Positions 45,695 to 54,004 of a DNA stretch of 64,000 nucleotides are shown here, one piece after another. The stretch is from Alloscardovia macacae (GTDB taxonomy: Bacteria; Actinomycetota; Actinomycetes; Actinomycetales; Bifidobacteriaceae). The translations under genes and the position numbers were made by a program. The DNA lies in the NCBI RefSeq assembly GCF_002259705.1, contig NZ_MWWT01000009.1:124001-188000 (forward strand). The letters run 5' to 3'. The first letter of the stretch is position 1. Each line of letters begins with the position of its first letter. Below the pieces are notes generated by a model. That model was not told the origin of the DNA. It was given only the letters and a program-made list of their open reading frames with translations, and did no database searches.

Positions 45695-45713
45695 TAGTGT
45701 AACGTACCCACAG

Positions 45714-45754
45714 AAAAAACGCCCCGCTTCGGCCCGAAGGCGAAACGGAGCGTT
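45714..45754 (-). terminator. Terminator after glyS
   Basis: On the minus strand AACGCTCCGTTTCG pairs, with wobbles, with CGAAGCGGGGCGTT and is followed by TTTTTTC, about 25 nt past the glyS stop. A strong rho-independent terminator. Confidence 0.85.
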
Positions 45755-45780
45755 CTCGTACTGTCTCAGCTGACGCAGAC

Positions 45781-47196
45781 TTATGCTTCAGCAGGACCAG
45801 CTGGGTAGCGCTTCATGGAGTTCCCAACGCGAGCAGCCACGTATTCAGCGACCTTATCCAGAGCCACGCGCTCCTGCTGCATGGTATCGCGCTCACGGAT
45901 GGTCACCGCGTGATCGTCGATGGTGTCGAAGTCCACCGTGATGCACAGAGGCGTACCGATCTCATCTTCACGACGGTAGCGGCGGCCGATAGCGCCAGCC
46001 TCGTCGTAGTCGATGTTCCAGTCATGCATACGCAGTTCAGCAGCCAGATCCTGAGCGATGCCCTGGAGCTCAGGCTTCTTCGAGAGCGGCAGAACAGCAG
46101 CCTTCACTGGAGCCAGACGAGGATCCAAGCGCAGAACGGTACGCGTGTCCACGCCACCCTTCGTATTCGGAGCCTCATCCACGTCATAGGCGTCCACGAG
46201 GAATGCCATGAGCGAGCGGGTCAGACCTGCAGCTGGCTCGATGACGTATGGAATGTACTTCTCACCGCTGGCCTGGTCGAAGTAGCTCAGGTCCTTACCC
46301 GAGTGCTTCGCATGAGCGGACAGGTCATAATCCGTGCGGTTTGCGATGCCTTCGAGCTCACCCCAGTCAGAACCCTGGAAGCCGAACTTATACTCGATGT
46401 CCACCGTGCGCTTCGAATAATGCGAGAGCTTCTCCTTCGGATGCTCGAACAGGCGCAGGTTTGCCTCGTCGATGCCGAGATCCGTGTACCACGCCTTACG
46501 CGCATCGATCCAGTACTGATGCCAAGCTTCGTCCTCACCAGGCTTGACGAAGAACTCCATCTCCATCTGTTCGAACTCGCGCGTACGGAAGATGAAGTTA
46601 CCTGGAGTAATCTCGTTACGGAAGCTCTTACCGATGTTCGCTATGCCAAATGGTGGCTTCTGACGCGTGGAAGACTGCACCTGAGAGAAGTCCACGAAAA
46701 TGCCCTGAGCAGTCTCTGGGCGCAGGTAGTGCAGCGAGTTCTCATCTGCCACTGGGCCCAGATGCGTCTGAAGCATCATGTTAAAGTCACGAGGCTCAGT
46801 CCACTTACCCTTCGTACCGCACTCTGGGCATGGAATCTCGGCCTGGGATTCTGGAAGACGGCCATGCTTTGCCTCGAAGTGCTCTTCGAGGTGGTCGGCG
46901 CGGAAGCGCTTATGGCAGTTCAGGCACTCGGTGAGTGGGTCGTTAAAGACGTTCACGTGGCCGGATGCCACCCACACCTCACGCGGAAGGATGACAGAGG
47001 TATCCACGCCCACCACGTTCGCACGGGTGGTGACCATGAAACGCCACCACTGTTCCTTAATGTTCTCCTTCAGGGCCACGCCCAGAGGGCCGTAGTCCCA
47101 TGCGGAACGGGTTCCACCGTAGATTTCACCTGCTGGGAAGACGAAACCGCGGCGCTTCGCGAGAGAGACGACAGCATCGAGCTTAGATTCAGCCAC
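45781..47196 (-). CDS. glyS: Glycyl-tRNA synthetase (alpha2 type)
   Basis: 471 residues, the single-chain dimeric form used by actinobacteria. Class II motifs are visible: [20 protein letters not shown] with motif-2-like [21 protein letters not shown], and motif 3 [15 protein letters not shown] zinc-binding insert has CLNCHKRF and CPECGTKG. The C-terminal anticodon-binding domain follows. Upstream is a G-rich stretch and two palindromes. No T-box leader was seen. Confidence 0.96.
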   Translation of the reverse strand: MAESKLDAVVSLAKRRGFVFPAGEIYGGTRSAWDYGPLGVALKENIKEQWWRFMVTTRANVVGVDTSVILPREVWVASGHVNVFNDPLTECLNCHKRFRADHLEEHFEAKHGRLPESQAEIPCPECGTKGKWTEPRDFNMMLQTHLGPVADENSLHYLRPETAQGIFVDFSQVQSSTRQKPPFGIANIGKSFRNEITPGNFIFRTREFEQMEMEFFVKPGEDEAWHQYWIDARKAWYTDLGIDEANLRLFEHPKEKLSHYSKRTVDIEYKFGFQGSDWGELEGIANRTDYDLSAHAKHSGKDLSYFDQASGEKYIPYVIEPAAGLTRSLMAFLVDAYDVDEAPNTKGGVDTRTVLRLDPRLAPVKAAVLPLSKKPELQGIAQDLAAELRMHDWNIDYDEAGAIGRRYRREDEIGTPLCITVDFDTIDDHAVTIRERDTMQQERVALDKVAEYVAARVGNSMKRYPAGPAEA

Positions 47197-47277
47197 TTTA
47201 GCTCCTTTAATAATGCGTACTCATACGGCTTATGAGCACTTTTCTTCACTGGATACTTTACTTTGGGAAGAGGACGT

Positions 47278-47312
47278 GGGGTTCTAGGGGTGGGGTGGGT
47301 GCGGGGGTGGGG
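47278..47312 (+). other. G-rich tract with G-quadruplex potential
   Basis: Six runs of three to five G separated by one to six bases in 35 nt, some 80 nt upstream of the glyS start, on the strand that is the template for glyS. Sequence pattern only. Confidence 0.5.
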
Positions 47313-47382
47313 TGTGTGGTGAGGCTGGCTTGACGGAGGCCTGAGATGCAAAAAATGTTTCGAGCATTTACTCGAGTACTCT

Positions 47383-47448
47383 ACTTTTTGCTTATCGGCG
47401 CATTTTATGAGGATGGTAGCTAGAAAAATGCGCCGTTTAGCAAAAAGT
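47383..47448. repeat. Diverged third copy of the 62-nt palindrome family
   Basis: ACTTTTTGCTTATCGGCGCA at 47383-47402 pairs, two mismatches, with a right arm ending GCAAAAAGT at 47448. It matches the palindromes at 27168 and 28552 in nearly all arm positions but has a different loop (TGAGGATGGTAGCTAG). It lies in the 420-nt gap between uppS and glyS, which holds no gene. A further TTTTTTGCAT half-motif lies at 47347-47356 on the minus strand. Confidence 0.8.
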
Positions 47449-47496
47449 ACGCAGCATAATCACGGACACGGTCACTCGCCCAGACCCATTTTTACG

Positions 47497-47563
47497 AGTA
47501 ATCGGTATTTTTACCACTTTGAGTCCCCGAAGAGCTCTAAAAATGGTAAAAATACCGATTACT
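47497..47563. repeat. Palindrome with perfect 20-bp arms
   Basis: AGTAATCGGTATTTTTACCA (47497-47516) is perfectly complemented at 47544-47563 around a 27-nt loop. The sequence differs from the other palindromes except for an outer ATTTTTTGCA at 47567-47576. It lies about 50 nt past the uppS stop and could act as a terminator with the following T-run on the plus strand only. Confidence 0.75.
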
Positions 47564-47616
47564 GAAATTTTTTGCAGAATGGACTGCCTTCCCCGAAGGC
47601 CACAACCTCTACATCA

Positions 47617-48435
47617 CTACTTCGCCGCCCCCTTCGCCCCCTTCGCGCCCTTCACGCCACCAAAGCGCCTGTCACGCCCCACAAACCGCTCTATGGACCT
47701 CCACAGAACCTCGCGCGAGCAGTCTGGGAAAAGCTCGGGCACGAAGTCCAGCTCCGCATACGCCGCCTGCCACGGCAGGAAGTTACTCGTGCGCTGCTCT
47801 CCCGAGGTACGAATGACGAGGTCACAGTCCGGTACGTCTGGCAGATAGAGATGGTCGGCCAGCATCTTTTCCGTGACCTTATTTCCCTTAATCTTTCCTT
47901 CCGCCACCTCGCGCGCTATGGCAGCTGCGGCATCCGCTATCTCCGCTCGTCCACCATAATTAATGCAAAAAATGACGTCGATGACGGTATTATGCTTCGT
48001 CTTTTCCTGTGCCACTTCCAGCTCATCGATGACGGACTTCCACAGCTTCGGCCGACGCCCACTCCAGCGCACACGCACTCCCCACTCGTTCATCTGCTCC
48101 ACGCGGCGGTGGATGATGTCACGCGAAAAGCCCATGAGGAAGTGCACCTCCTGCGGCGAGCGCTTCCAGTTCTCCGTGGAGAAGGTGTATAGGCTCAGAT
48201 AGCGCACACCCGCTTCGATGGCGCCGGCGATGATATCGAAGACCACTGGCTCGGCTGCCTGATGTCCGTTCGTGCGGATGAGTCCGCGCTCCTGGGCCCA
48301 GCGCCCGTTTCCGTCCATGATAACGCCCACGTGGCGCGGCACAGCGCCTTTCGGGAAGGCTGGGATGATGTCCGGCTGGCTGAACGGTGCTGCTGGGATA
48401 TCCAGCGACGTGTAATCTACTGTGTCGAAACTCAT
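47617..48435 (-). CDS. uppS: Isoprenyl transferase (undecaprenyl diphosphate synthase family)
   Basis: 272 residues from the ATG that overlaps the recO stop by 4 nt. Family motifs: VIMDGNGRWAQERGLIRTNG with the catalytic Asp, YLSLYTFSTENWKRS, INYGGRAEI, and DLVIRTSGEQRTSNFLPWQ near the C-terminus. It builds the C55 (or shorter) lipid carrier for cell-wall synthesis. About 35 extra N-terminal residues precede the family core. Product chain length cannot be read from sequence. The tail is an Ala/Lys/Gly repeat (GAKGAKGAAK). Confidence 0.94.
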   Translation of the reverse strand: MSFDTVDYTSLDIPAAPFSQPDIIPAFPKGAVPRHVGVIMDGNGRWAQERGLIRTNGHQAAEPVVFDIIAGAIEAGVRYLSLYTFSTENWKRSPQEVHFLMGFSRDIIHRRVEQMNEWGVRVRWSGRRPKLWKSVIDELEVAQEKTKHNTVIDVIFCINYGGRAEIADAAAAIAREVAEGKIKGNKVTEKMLADHLYLPDVPDCDLVIRTSGEQRTSNFLPWQAAYAELDFVPELFPDCSREVLWRSIERFVGRDRRFGGVKGAKGAKGAAK

Positions 48436-49187
48436 AGGACGGATTTTACCAAGTTCAGCGAACGAACCGGCCGTTCGATGTAATACTGTAACCATTCCTC
48501 GACAATTCCCTCGACATCTGGTTCGAGTCCCTTCCACGTCGGGGACCTGTCGAGCAGGTCCCACCGACCTTTCAGCAGTGCGTACAGCTGCACGCGCGAC
48601 TCATGCGTGATGGGACGCGCGTCGAGGAGCTTATCTGTGTCGCACATCATACCGCCGCCCTGAACGGAAAAATTGGATAACTCGGTCTGCCTACCGCACG
48701 TTACGCACGCGTCGAGGCGCGGCGACCACCCGCCCAGCGCGAGCATCCGAAGCAGAAACGAGCTTTCCACGACGTTCGGCGCATGCTCGCCGCGGCTGAG
48801 CGAGCCGAGCGCCGCGACGAGGAGCGTATAGTACGCGCTGATGTCGCTCGTGACGATGTCATGCGCCGATTCGAGCAATTTATCCACAGCTTCGGCCATC
48901 ACATGCGCGCAGACATACGCGTCATAGTCGGCGATGATGTCCGCACCAAACGCCTGCAGCGACTCGCATTGATTCACGTGCTGCAGCTCGCCGCGGCCTG
49001 TATGGATAAGGAAGGAGCAGCGCGAAAACGGCTCGAGCCGACCGCCGAAGCGCGACTTCGTACGCCGCACGCCCTTCGCCACAGCGCGAATCTTCCCATG
49101 GTCGCGGGTCAGTATGGTGATGATCCTATCCGCCTCACCCAGCTTTACTGTGCGTAGAACTACGCCTTCATCTGTATACGTAGGCAT
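48432..49187 (-). CDS. recO: DNA repair protein RecO
   Basis: 251 residues. N-terminal OB fold (YTDEGVVLRTVKLGEADRII ... HGKIRAVAKGVRRTKSRFGG), helical domain, and part of the zinc motif (DACVTCGRQ; a later Cys in GGGMMCD). RecO loads RecA on SSB-coated single-stranded DNA with RecR. Its start overlaps the stop of the upstream hydrolase gene, and its stop overlaps uppS; recO-uppS is a conserved actinobacterial pair. Confidence 0.94.
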   Translation of the reverse strand: MPTYTDEGVVLRTVKLGEADRIITILTRDHGKIRAVAKGVRRTKSRFGGRLEPFSRCSFLIHTGRGELQHVNQCESLQAFGADIIADYDAYVCAHVMAEAVDKLLESAHDIVTSDISAYYTLLVAALGSLSRGEHAPNVVESSFLLRMLALGGWSPRLDACVTCGRQTELSNFSVQGGGMMCDTDKLLDARPITHESRVQLYALLKGRWDLLDRSPTWKGLEPDVEGIVEEWLQYYIERPVRSLNLVKSVL

Positions 49188-51289
49188 TAGTAGATAAACA
49201 GCCCCCAGTAGGCGAAAACGAGCAGGACGGAGAACATCATCTCTATGGCTACGTTAAAGAATACGATACCGAAACGCTCACTGGCGAGTAGCGGGGGCAT
49301 TTTCTTTCTCTGGGCTAAAGTGCGCGTCTCGCCTACCGCGTGAGCACGCGCCAGCCGCACAGACAGCGATTCGAACGCTGCCGCAGCCATGAGCGCCCAC
49401 GTCAGCACGACGAGAATGCACACGACCTGAATGGCATACCAGCTCCAGTATGTCACGCCCGGCTCTGGTGGAGCCGCACCCCAGATAAGGTTCACCACAC
49501 GCCAGATGAGCTGGCCTACACCAGCGACGAAGATGAGAAGAGCCAGGAGAGTAACGAATACGAGCCGTAGAAGCGTGCGCTGGTAACGCCCCTGGAAGCC
49601 GAACACGTGGCGTACAGGCTCACCAGTCTTCTTCGCCAGCCGGCGCAGGTACAGTTTGCGACCTAGCGCATACAGGCCGAGGATAAGTGTGACCAGAATC
49701 CACAGGAGCATAAACGCATGCAAAAGCACGAAGTAGATGGTCAGTGCTCGATGAGATTGGAGGAACTGTGGAACAGCTATGGGCTGCTGCACGTCCGCTC
49801 CAGAGATCTTCGAGGACGTCTGCACGAGTGCGCCCGAAGCATACTCGTCGCGCGTCACACCTACCGCCCAGTCCACGAAGTCGTACTCATAGTGGTCCAC
49901 GTACAGTGTCTTCGCCTGCGTCTGGTCCCCCAAACGCAGCACATGGTTCCCTATGGGGTACGTGCGCACGGTTACATCCCAGTTTCCCACGCTATGGGCG
50001 AGCTCGAGGATGCGCTGCGCTCCAGAGACCTGTGCGGTGAGCACATCTTTCGCGCCATAGGCGACGAGAATGGGAACGTTATACCCCTGAGGAATCTGGG
50101 ATTCGAAGTCTATGTTCGTAATGCCGAACATGCCGAGGTCGAGGCTGAATATCCTCTGTACAAAGTTCTGGTAGCCTTGGTTTGCTCCCACGATGGCGAA
50201 GATTTGCGCCACGGAGAATGCCAGTGAGTGCCGCGGACTAAAGACCATAGGACTCATCATCACTTGGAAGGCTATGCGCTTATCCTCGCGCACCATGTAC
50301 GGGGATATCCACGTGCCTTCCGACGTAGTGAAAATGCCCACCTTTTCGTCATTCACATAGCTGAGATCGCGCAGATACTGCACGCCTTTAAGATAGGCTT
50401 TCGCCGAGGACGGGTAGTCGCGAGTGGCATCCCACGTCTTCCAGCGTGGCTTATCCATGACGAGAGTAGCGAATCCAGCACTGGCGAGGTCTGCGGCCAC
50501 GTCGTTAAAGGAATCGTCCGCATTACCTGTGCCCGCTCCGTGCACGAAGATGGCGGCAGGCATGCCGCTGTGTGGCTGGGATGCGGAGGTCGAGGATGAG
50601 GATGTCGAGGATGAAGATGTCGGGGACGCAGAGCCCGAGGATGCGGATGCCTGAGATGAAAGTTCCCGCGAGCCCGAGATAGACTCAGAGCCTACGCTCG
50701 TACCCTTCTCCCCCACGTTTTCCGGATTCTCAGGTATACGAAGGATAACGTTATCCTTCTGCACTTCTCCCGTTCCATCCTGCACGATATCTATGGTGTC
50801 GTGGATTTCTTTCACTGCGTAAGTTCCGCGCCGTGGAAGGCTCTGCTGTGCAGACTGTGCGGACTGCGCAGACTGTTCGGACACCTGAGAAGACTGTGCC
50901 GACTGCGAAGACTGCGAAGTCTGCGCGCCTCGCCCCTCCTGTGCAGACGCATCAGAAGAGGACTGAGCAGCATCACGCATTCCGAAAGTAACGGACGTAT
51001 CACTTCCCGTGCTGCTGATGATCTGATCTCGCGGACCATTCGTCCAGTCGATGCTCGTAGCGCGCGAGACTCCCATAAACAGCCCCATAAGCACAGCGAA
51101 AACGACGGCCACGACCACCACACGCTTAAGCGGACGCCATGAGCCGTCGTCATAATCCTCAGTATGCACGCTGTACCATGTGCGAATAGCGAGGATTTTC
51201 TGCTGGAACCTGTGTACAGACTTCCGCTCAGACTTTCCCTGAGACTTACTCGTCTGAGGCTTACTCGTCTGAGGCTTACTCGTCGTCAT
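49187..51289 (-). CDS. Membrane-anchored alpha/beta hydrolase
   Basis: 700 residues. One membrane segment near residues 50-75, then an extracytoplasmic low-complexity Ser/Gln/Ala region (about 100-240), an alpha/beta hydrolase domain (AAIFVHGAGTGNADDSFND ... VGIFTTSEGTWISPYMV, nucleophile Ser in the unusual TTSEG; later VAYGAKDVL Asp and IGNHVLR His), and four membrane segments at the C-terminus. Substrate unknown; a cell-envelope ester or peptide is a guess. Starts inside the end of the DivIVA-motif gene (14-nt overlap) and is coupled to recO. The first residues hold a repeated SKPQT encoded by a 15-nt tandem repeat. Confidence 0.8.
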   Translation of the reverse strand: MTTSKPQTSKPQTSKSQGKSERKSVHRFQQKILAIRTWYSVHTEDYDDGSWRPLKRVVVVAVVFAVLMGLFMGVSRATSIDWTNGPRDQIISSTGSDTSVTFGMRDAAQSSSDASAQEGRGAQTSQSSQSAQSSQVSEQSAQSAQSAQQSLPRRGTYAVKEIHDTIDIVQDGTGEVQKDNVILRIPENPENVGEKGTSVGSESISGSRELSSQASASSGSASPTSSSSTSSSSTSASQPHSGMPAAIFVHGAGTGNADDSFNDVAADLASAGFATLVMDKPRWKTWDATRDYPSSAKAYLKGVQYLRDLSYVNDEKVGIFTTSEGTWISPYMVREDKRIAFQVMMSPMVFSPRHSLAFSVAQIFAIVGANQGYQNFVQRIFSLDLGMFGITNIDFESQIPQGYNVPILVAYGAKDVLTAQVSGAQRILELAHSVGNWDVTVRTYPIGNHVLRLGDQTQAKTLYVDHYEYDFVDWAVGVTRDEYASGALVQTSSKISGADVQQPIAVPQFLQSHRALTIYFVLLHAFMLLWILVTLILGLYALGRKLYLRRLAKKTGEPVRHVFGFQGRYQRTLLRLVFVTLLALLIFVAGVGQLIWRVVNLIWGAAPPEPGVTYWSWYAIQVVCILVVLTWALMAAAAFESLSVRLARAHAVGETRTLAQRKKMPPLLASERFGIVFFNVAIEMMFSVLLVFAYWGLFIY

Positions 51290-52349
51290 CGCCCAGCTTC
51301 GGCAGATGGAACTGAACAGAACGAATAGAGCCCGTGTCCATAAGACCCGAGTAGTTTACGCTCGTACGCTCAGAGCCCACCGAACCGCGCTCTGGCTTAT
51401 GTTCCGGCGCGAAGCTCTGCGGAACGCTATCCGTGGCCGTGTCTACCTCCGGCAAAGTAGACTGCTCGCGCGAGGTAGAGGATTCTGTTTCGACCTGAAC
51501 CCCAGATGCAGGTTCGACCACAGGGAAGCTCGTGCTGAAGATGTGCTCCTCGTCCTGGCTGACCGTGCTGAATTCGCTGCTGTGCTGCGCACTGCGCGTC
51601 ATACGCGCGGATGCAGACTCATCCAGGCTTTCGAAGATAGACGGGATGTTCGCTTGGCTGTACGCCTGCTCGAACGGGTCGTTTACCGGGATAAGTAGTG
51701 GCGCTACCTGCGGCTCTGCGCTCGCTTCTGCAGCGTTCTTCGCCATGCGTTCGCTTGCTTCCATACGTGTGAGCACTTCGACCACGCGGTTGAGGAATGC
51801 GTCCACCTGTGCTTCGTCGTAGCCATGATGTCCCTTCCTCTGCGTGAAGGTGAGCGCCTCGACGCCGTGCGAGGTGTACTCCCCCGCTTGAGGCGCGTCG
51901 CCTTCGGACACGCTGAGGACGCCGAGACCGAGCTGCGCGTTCACATACCGTACGATGTCGCCCACGAAGGCGTCCACCTGCTTGATGTCATAGGCTGGCA
52001 TGAAACGGCGTGCACGCTCGAAGGTCTTACGCTCGTCACGCTTAGCGCGTGGCACGAGCGTAAGCGCGAGCTGCTCAGTCTGCGCGACCCACGCCTGCTC
52101 GCCTTCGTGCGTCGTGGTCCATACGGCCAATTTATCCACGACTGCGTCCTCGAGTCTGCGCAGAGCCGCATCCACTGCCTTCGTGTCATACCCGTTCTTT
52201 TCGAGGTCGAAGCTCGTGTTCTGGATATCCAGCTGTGTCACATTCGGCTCTACTTCTTCATACAGATGCTTCGTAGATGCGAAGAACTCATCCACCTGGC
52301 TTACGCTATAGCCCCACTTGTTCTTTTCTACGCGGGCGAGATCTGCCAT
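51276..52349 (-). CDS. DivIVA-motif (DivIVA domain-containing) protein
   Basis: 357 residues. Four DivIVA-type hydrophobic-Tyr-x5-6-VDxFL motifs are visible: WGYSVSQVDEFF, NGYDTKAVDAAL, PAYDIKQVDAFV and HGYDEAQVDAFL, spread over residues 12-185. The remainder is Ser/Glu-rich and probably disordered. It lacks the long coiled coil of the true DivIVA encoded at 40.7 kb, so it is a second, distinct member. First gene of a unit with the membrane hydrolase, recO and uppS; a link to envelope growth is inferred. Confidence 0.85.
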   Translation of the reverse strand: MADLARVEKNKWGYSVSQVDEFFASTKHLYEEVEPNVTQLDIQNTSFDLEKNGYDTKAVDAALRRLEDAVVDKLAVWTTTHEGEQAWVAQTEQLALTLVPRAKRDERKTFERARRFMPAYDIKQVDAFVGDIVRYVNAQLGLGVLSVSEGDAPQAGEYTSHGVEALTFTQRKGHHGYDEAQVDAFLNRVVEVLTRMEASERMAKNAAEASAEPQVAPLLIPVNDPFEQAYSQANIPSIFESLDESASARMTRSAQHSSEFSTVSQDEEHIFSTSFPVVEPASGVQVETESSTSREQSTLPEVDTATDSVPQSFAPEHKPERGSVGSERTSVNYSGLMDTGSIRSVQFHLPKLGDDDE

Positions 52350-52472
52350 ACCATGCTCCTTGATATATTCCTGTCTCTAAGAATACATCACCGTGTGCCG
52401 TTTTCCTTCACTCACATTCGACACGCCGAGGCTTGCACAGGGGAGCGCACCTCTGCTATCTTTTACCAAGTC

Positions 52473-52546
52473 GGGCGATTAGCTCAGTTGGCTAGAGCGC
52501 CACGTTTACACCGTGGATGTCAGGGGTTCGAGTCCCTTATCGCCCA
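52473..52546 (+). tRNA. tRNA-Val (anticodon UAC)
   Basis: A complete 74-nt cloverleaf: acceptor GGGCGAT / ATCGCCC, D arm TAGCTCAGTTGGCTAGAGC, anticodon stem CCACG / CGTGG with loop TTTACAC (anticodon TAC), T arm AGGGG TTCGAGT CCCTT. The CCA end is not encoded (A then CCG). An insertion element begins 3 nt after the tRNA. Confidence 0.96.
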
Positions 52547-52549
52547 CCG
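52535..52549 (+). repeat. Left 15-bp target duplication of the insertion element
   Basis: CCTTATCGCCCACCG, the 3' end of tRNA-Val plus three bases. The identical 15 bp recur at 53910-53924, directly outside the other end of the element. Confidence 0.85.
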
Positions 52550-52557
52550 TGTGATGT

Positions 52558-52605
52558 CTCAGGGGATGTGTCCTATGGATAGCCCCTGAGATTTCTTGTT
52601 TTTGG
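52558..52605. terminator. Terminator-like hairpin inside the left end of the IS
   Basis: Perfect 8-bp stem CTCAGGGG / CCCCTGAG with a 17-nt loop and the T-rich tail ATTTCTTGTTTTT on the plus strand. It may stop transcription coming out of tRNA-Val before it enters the element. Confidence 0.65.
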
Positions 52606-52639
52606 TGTGTGTTTCAGCGGATGTGTCCGCTTTTTGGGG

Positions 52640-53821
52640 TTATTTCGGGTTTTTCGCGTGGTAGTTTTTGTTCACATCGAGTGTGAATTCGCCCAATATT
52701 TCTCCTGTTTGGGTCTTAACCACGGTAGCGTGGTTTTCGTTGACGAGGATGGCTACACTCGTGTGGGCGTGTGCTCGTCCTACTCCTAGATGACGTAGTT
52801 CTGATTGCCAACGTAAAGTGACTTTACCGAATGTATCGACTTTATCCACGCGAACACGCCAGAGGCTACCATTCATACTGATCTGGGGTTCTGCTTTCGG
52901 TGTGGCTGTATACACGTTATAAGGAATCTGGTTATCCAGGCTTTGGTGCGGGCGCCGATAGTTATAATATGCGACGAAATCAGCGAGCATGTGGTTGAGT
53001 TGCTCGAGAGTTTGTGCTGGTGGTTGGGCTGTGAGCCATTTCTTGAGTGTGTGGTGGTAGCGTTCTACTTTTCCTTGTGTTCCTAGATGGTACGGGCGCC
53101 CGTGTTTAGCTGTGATATGGAGTTTATCTAAAAGCTGTTCAAAACCGTTAGGCTGCATGTTATACCGGTTACCGCGTGCCAAACGTGTAGTATAAACCAG
53201 GCCGTTATCCGTGAGAATACTTTGAGGAAGTCCCCACCGGCGGCTGGCTGTCAGGAACGTATGAGTAATAACCTCTACAGTGGTGACCTCGAAAGCTTGC
53301 GCGAGCAGAATGAAACGTGAATGGTCATCAATCCACGTGGTAATTTCGATATCGGTGGTATCTGCTAGCTGCCAGTGTGTAAAATCAGACTGCCATGTCT
53401 CGTTAGGATAATCAGCTCTAAACCGGATAAAACTCGTGCGAGGACGTTTCTGAGGCTGGGCTTCGACTCGGTCAGCACGTTTCAAAATACGCCAAATCGT
53501 ACTCACTGACGGTATAGTCTGGCCAGGAGATTGCTGGCTGAGATACGCGTGAATAGAACGCGCTCCACTATCCCACCCCTGAGCGTTTAACTGGTCATGA
53601 AGTTCAATGACCCGTAAAACCATAGTCTCGGGAGTCTGGTTAGGATGTGACCGGGTCGCGTGAGAGCGTGGGTGAAGACCCTCTTCTCCTTCGGCTTTAT
53701 ACCAAGCATGGATCCGACGAATCTGGCGGGTAGAACAATCAAATTTATACGCGGCTTGCTGCACACTCATGTTCGTATGCTCAAGAGCAAACACAATCGC
53801 ACGATTCCGTGAAAAAGACAT
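52640..53821 (-). CDS. IS481-family transposase
   Basis: 393 residues. N-terminal helix-turn-helix (MSVQQAAYKFDCSTRQIRRI), then the rve/DDE integrase core with Asp in WQSDFTHW, Asp in ILTDNG, and Glu in GKVERYHHTLKKW, followed by YNYRRPHQSL, a hallmark of IS481/IS3-type transposases. The frame is full length with no interruption, so the enzyme is probably functional. Confidence 0.95.
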   Translation of the reverse strand: MSFSRNRAIVFALEHTNMSVQQAAYKFDCSTRQIRRIHAWYKAEGEEGLHPRSHATRSHPNQTPETMVLRVIELHDQLNAQGWDSGARSIHAYLSQQSPGQTIPSVSTIWRILKRADRVEAQPQKRPRTSFIRFRADYPNETWQSDFTHWQLADTTDIEITTWIDDHSRFILLAQAFEVTTVEVITHTFLTASRRWGLPQSILTDNGLVYTTRLARGNRYNMQPNGFEQLLDKLHITAKHGRPYHLGTQGKVERYHHTLKKWLTAQPPAQTLEQLNHMLADFVAYYNYRRPHQSLDNQIPYNVYTATPKAEPQISMNGSLWRVRVDKVDTFGKVTLRWQSELRHLGVGRAHAHTSVAILVNENHATVVKTQTGEILGEFTLDVNKNYHAKNPK

Positions 53822-53909
53822 AATCCATCATACCCACACAGCCACGAACCCCCATCACAGCCACACAAAAACGAACCCGAAAAGCGGACACATCAGCTGA
53901 AACACCACA

Positions 53910-53924
53910 CCTTATCGCCCACCG
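53910..53924 (+). repeat. Right 15-bp target duplication of the insertion element
   Basis: CCTTATCGCCCACCG, an exact copy of the tRNA-Val 3' end, abutting the right end of the IS. The tRNA terminator follows it. Confidence 0.85.
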
Positions 53925-53928
53925 ATAG

Positions 53929-53958
53929 AAAAAGGAGAGCTTTTCAGCTCTCCTTTTT
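53929..53958. terminator. Terminator, originally of tRNA-Val and shared with the esterase gene
   Basis: Perfect 12-bp stem AAAAAGGAGAGC / GCTCTCCTTTTT with a 6-nt loop and a T-run on both strands. Before the IS landed it would have been a few bases after the tRNA; it is now 1.38 kb away. It also ends the minus-strand esterase gene. Confidence 0.88.
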
Positions 53959-54004
53959 GTTTATCTCTGCTATCTCTGCACGAATGCGTCTATAGCCGGT
54001 ACGG

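Larger units (their letters stand above)
52550..53909 (-). mobile_element. IS481-family insertion sequence
   Basis: About 1360 bp with one transposase gene. The ends TGTGATGTCTCAGGGGATGT and TGTGGTGTTTCAGCTGATGT (read inward) match at 20 of 24 positions over the first 24 bases, start with TGTG, and are flanked by perfect 15-bp direct repeats; IS481-family target duplications range up to this size. A second end-like copy (TGTGTGTTTCAGCGGATGTG) lies about 55 bp inside on the left, so the outer left segment may be a partial end duplication. It looks intact and potentially active. Confidence 0.88.

Noticed and set aside
47197-47616. T-box riboswitch before glyS
   Set aside because: No conserved GGGTGGNACCGCG box or specifier loop was found on the minus strand; the region holds palindromes and a G-rich tract instead.
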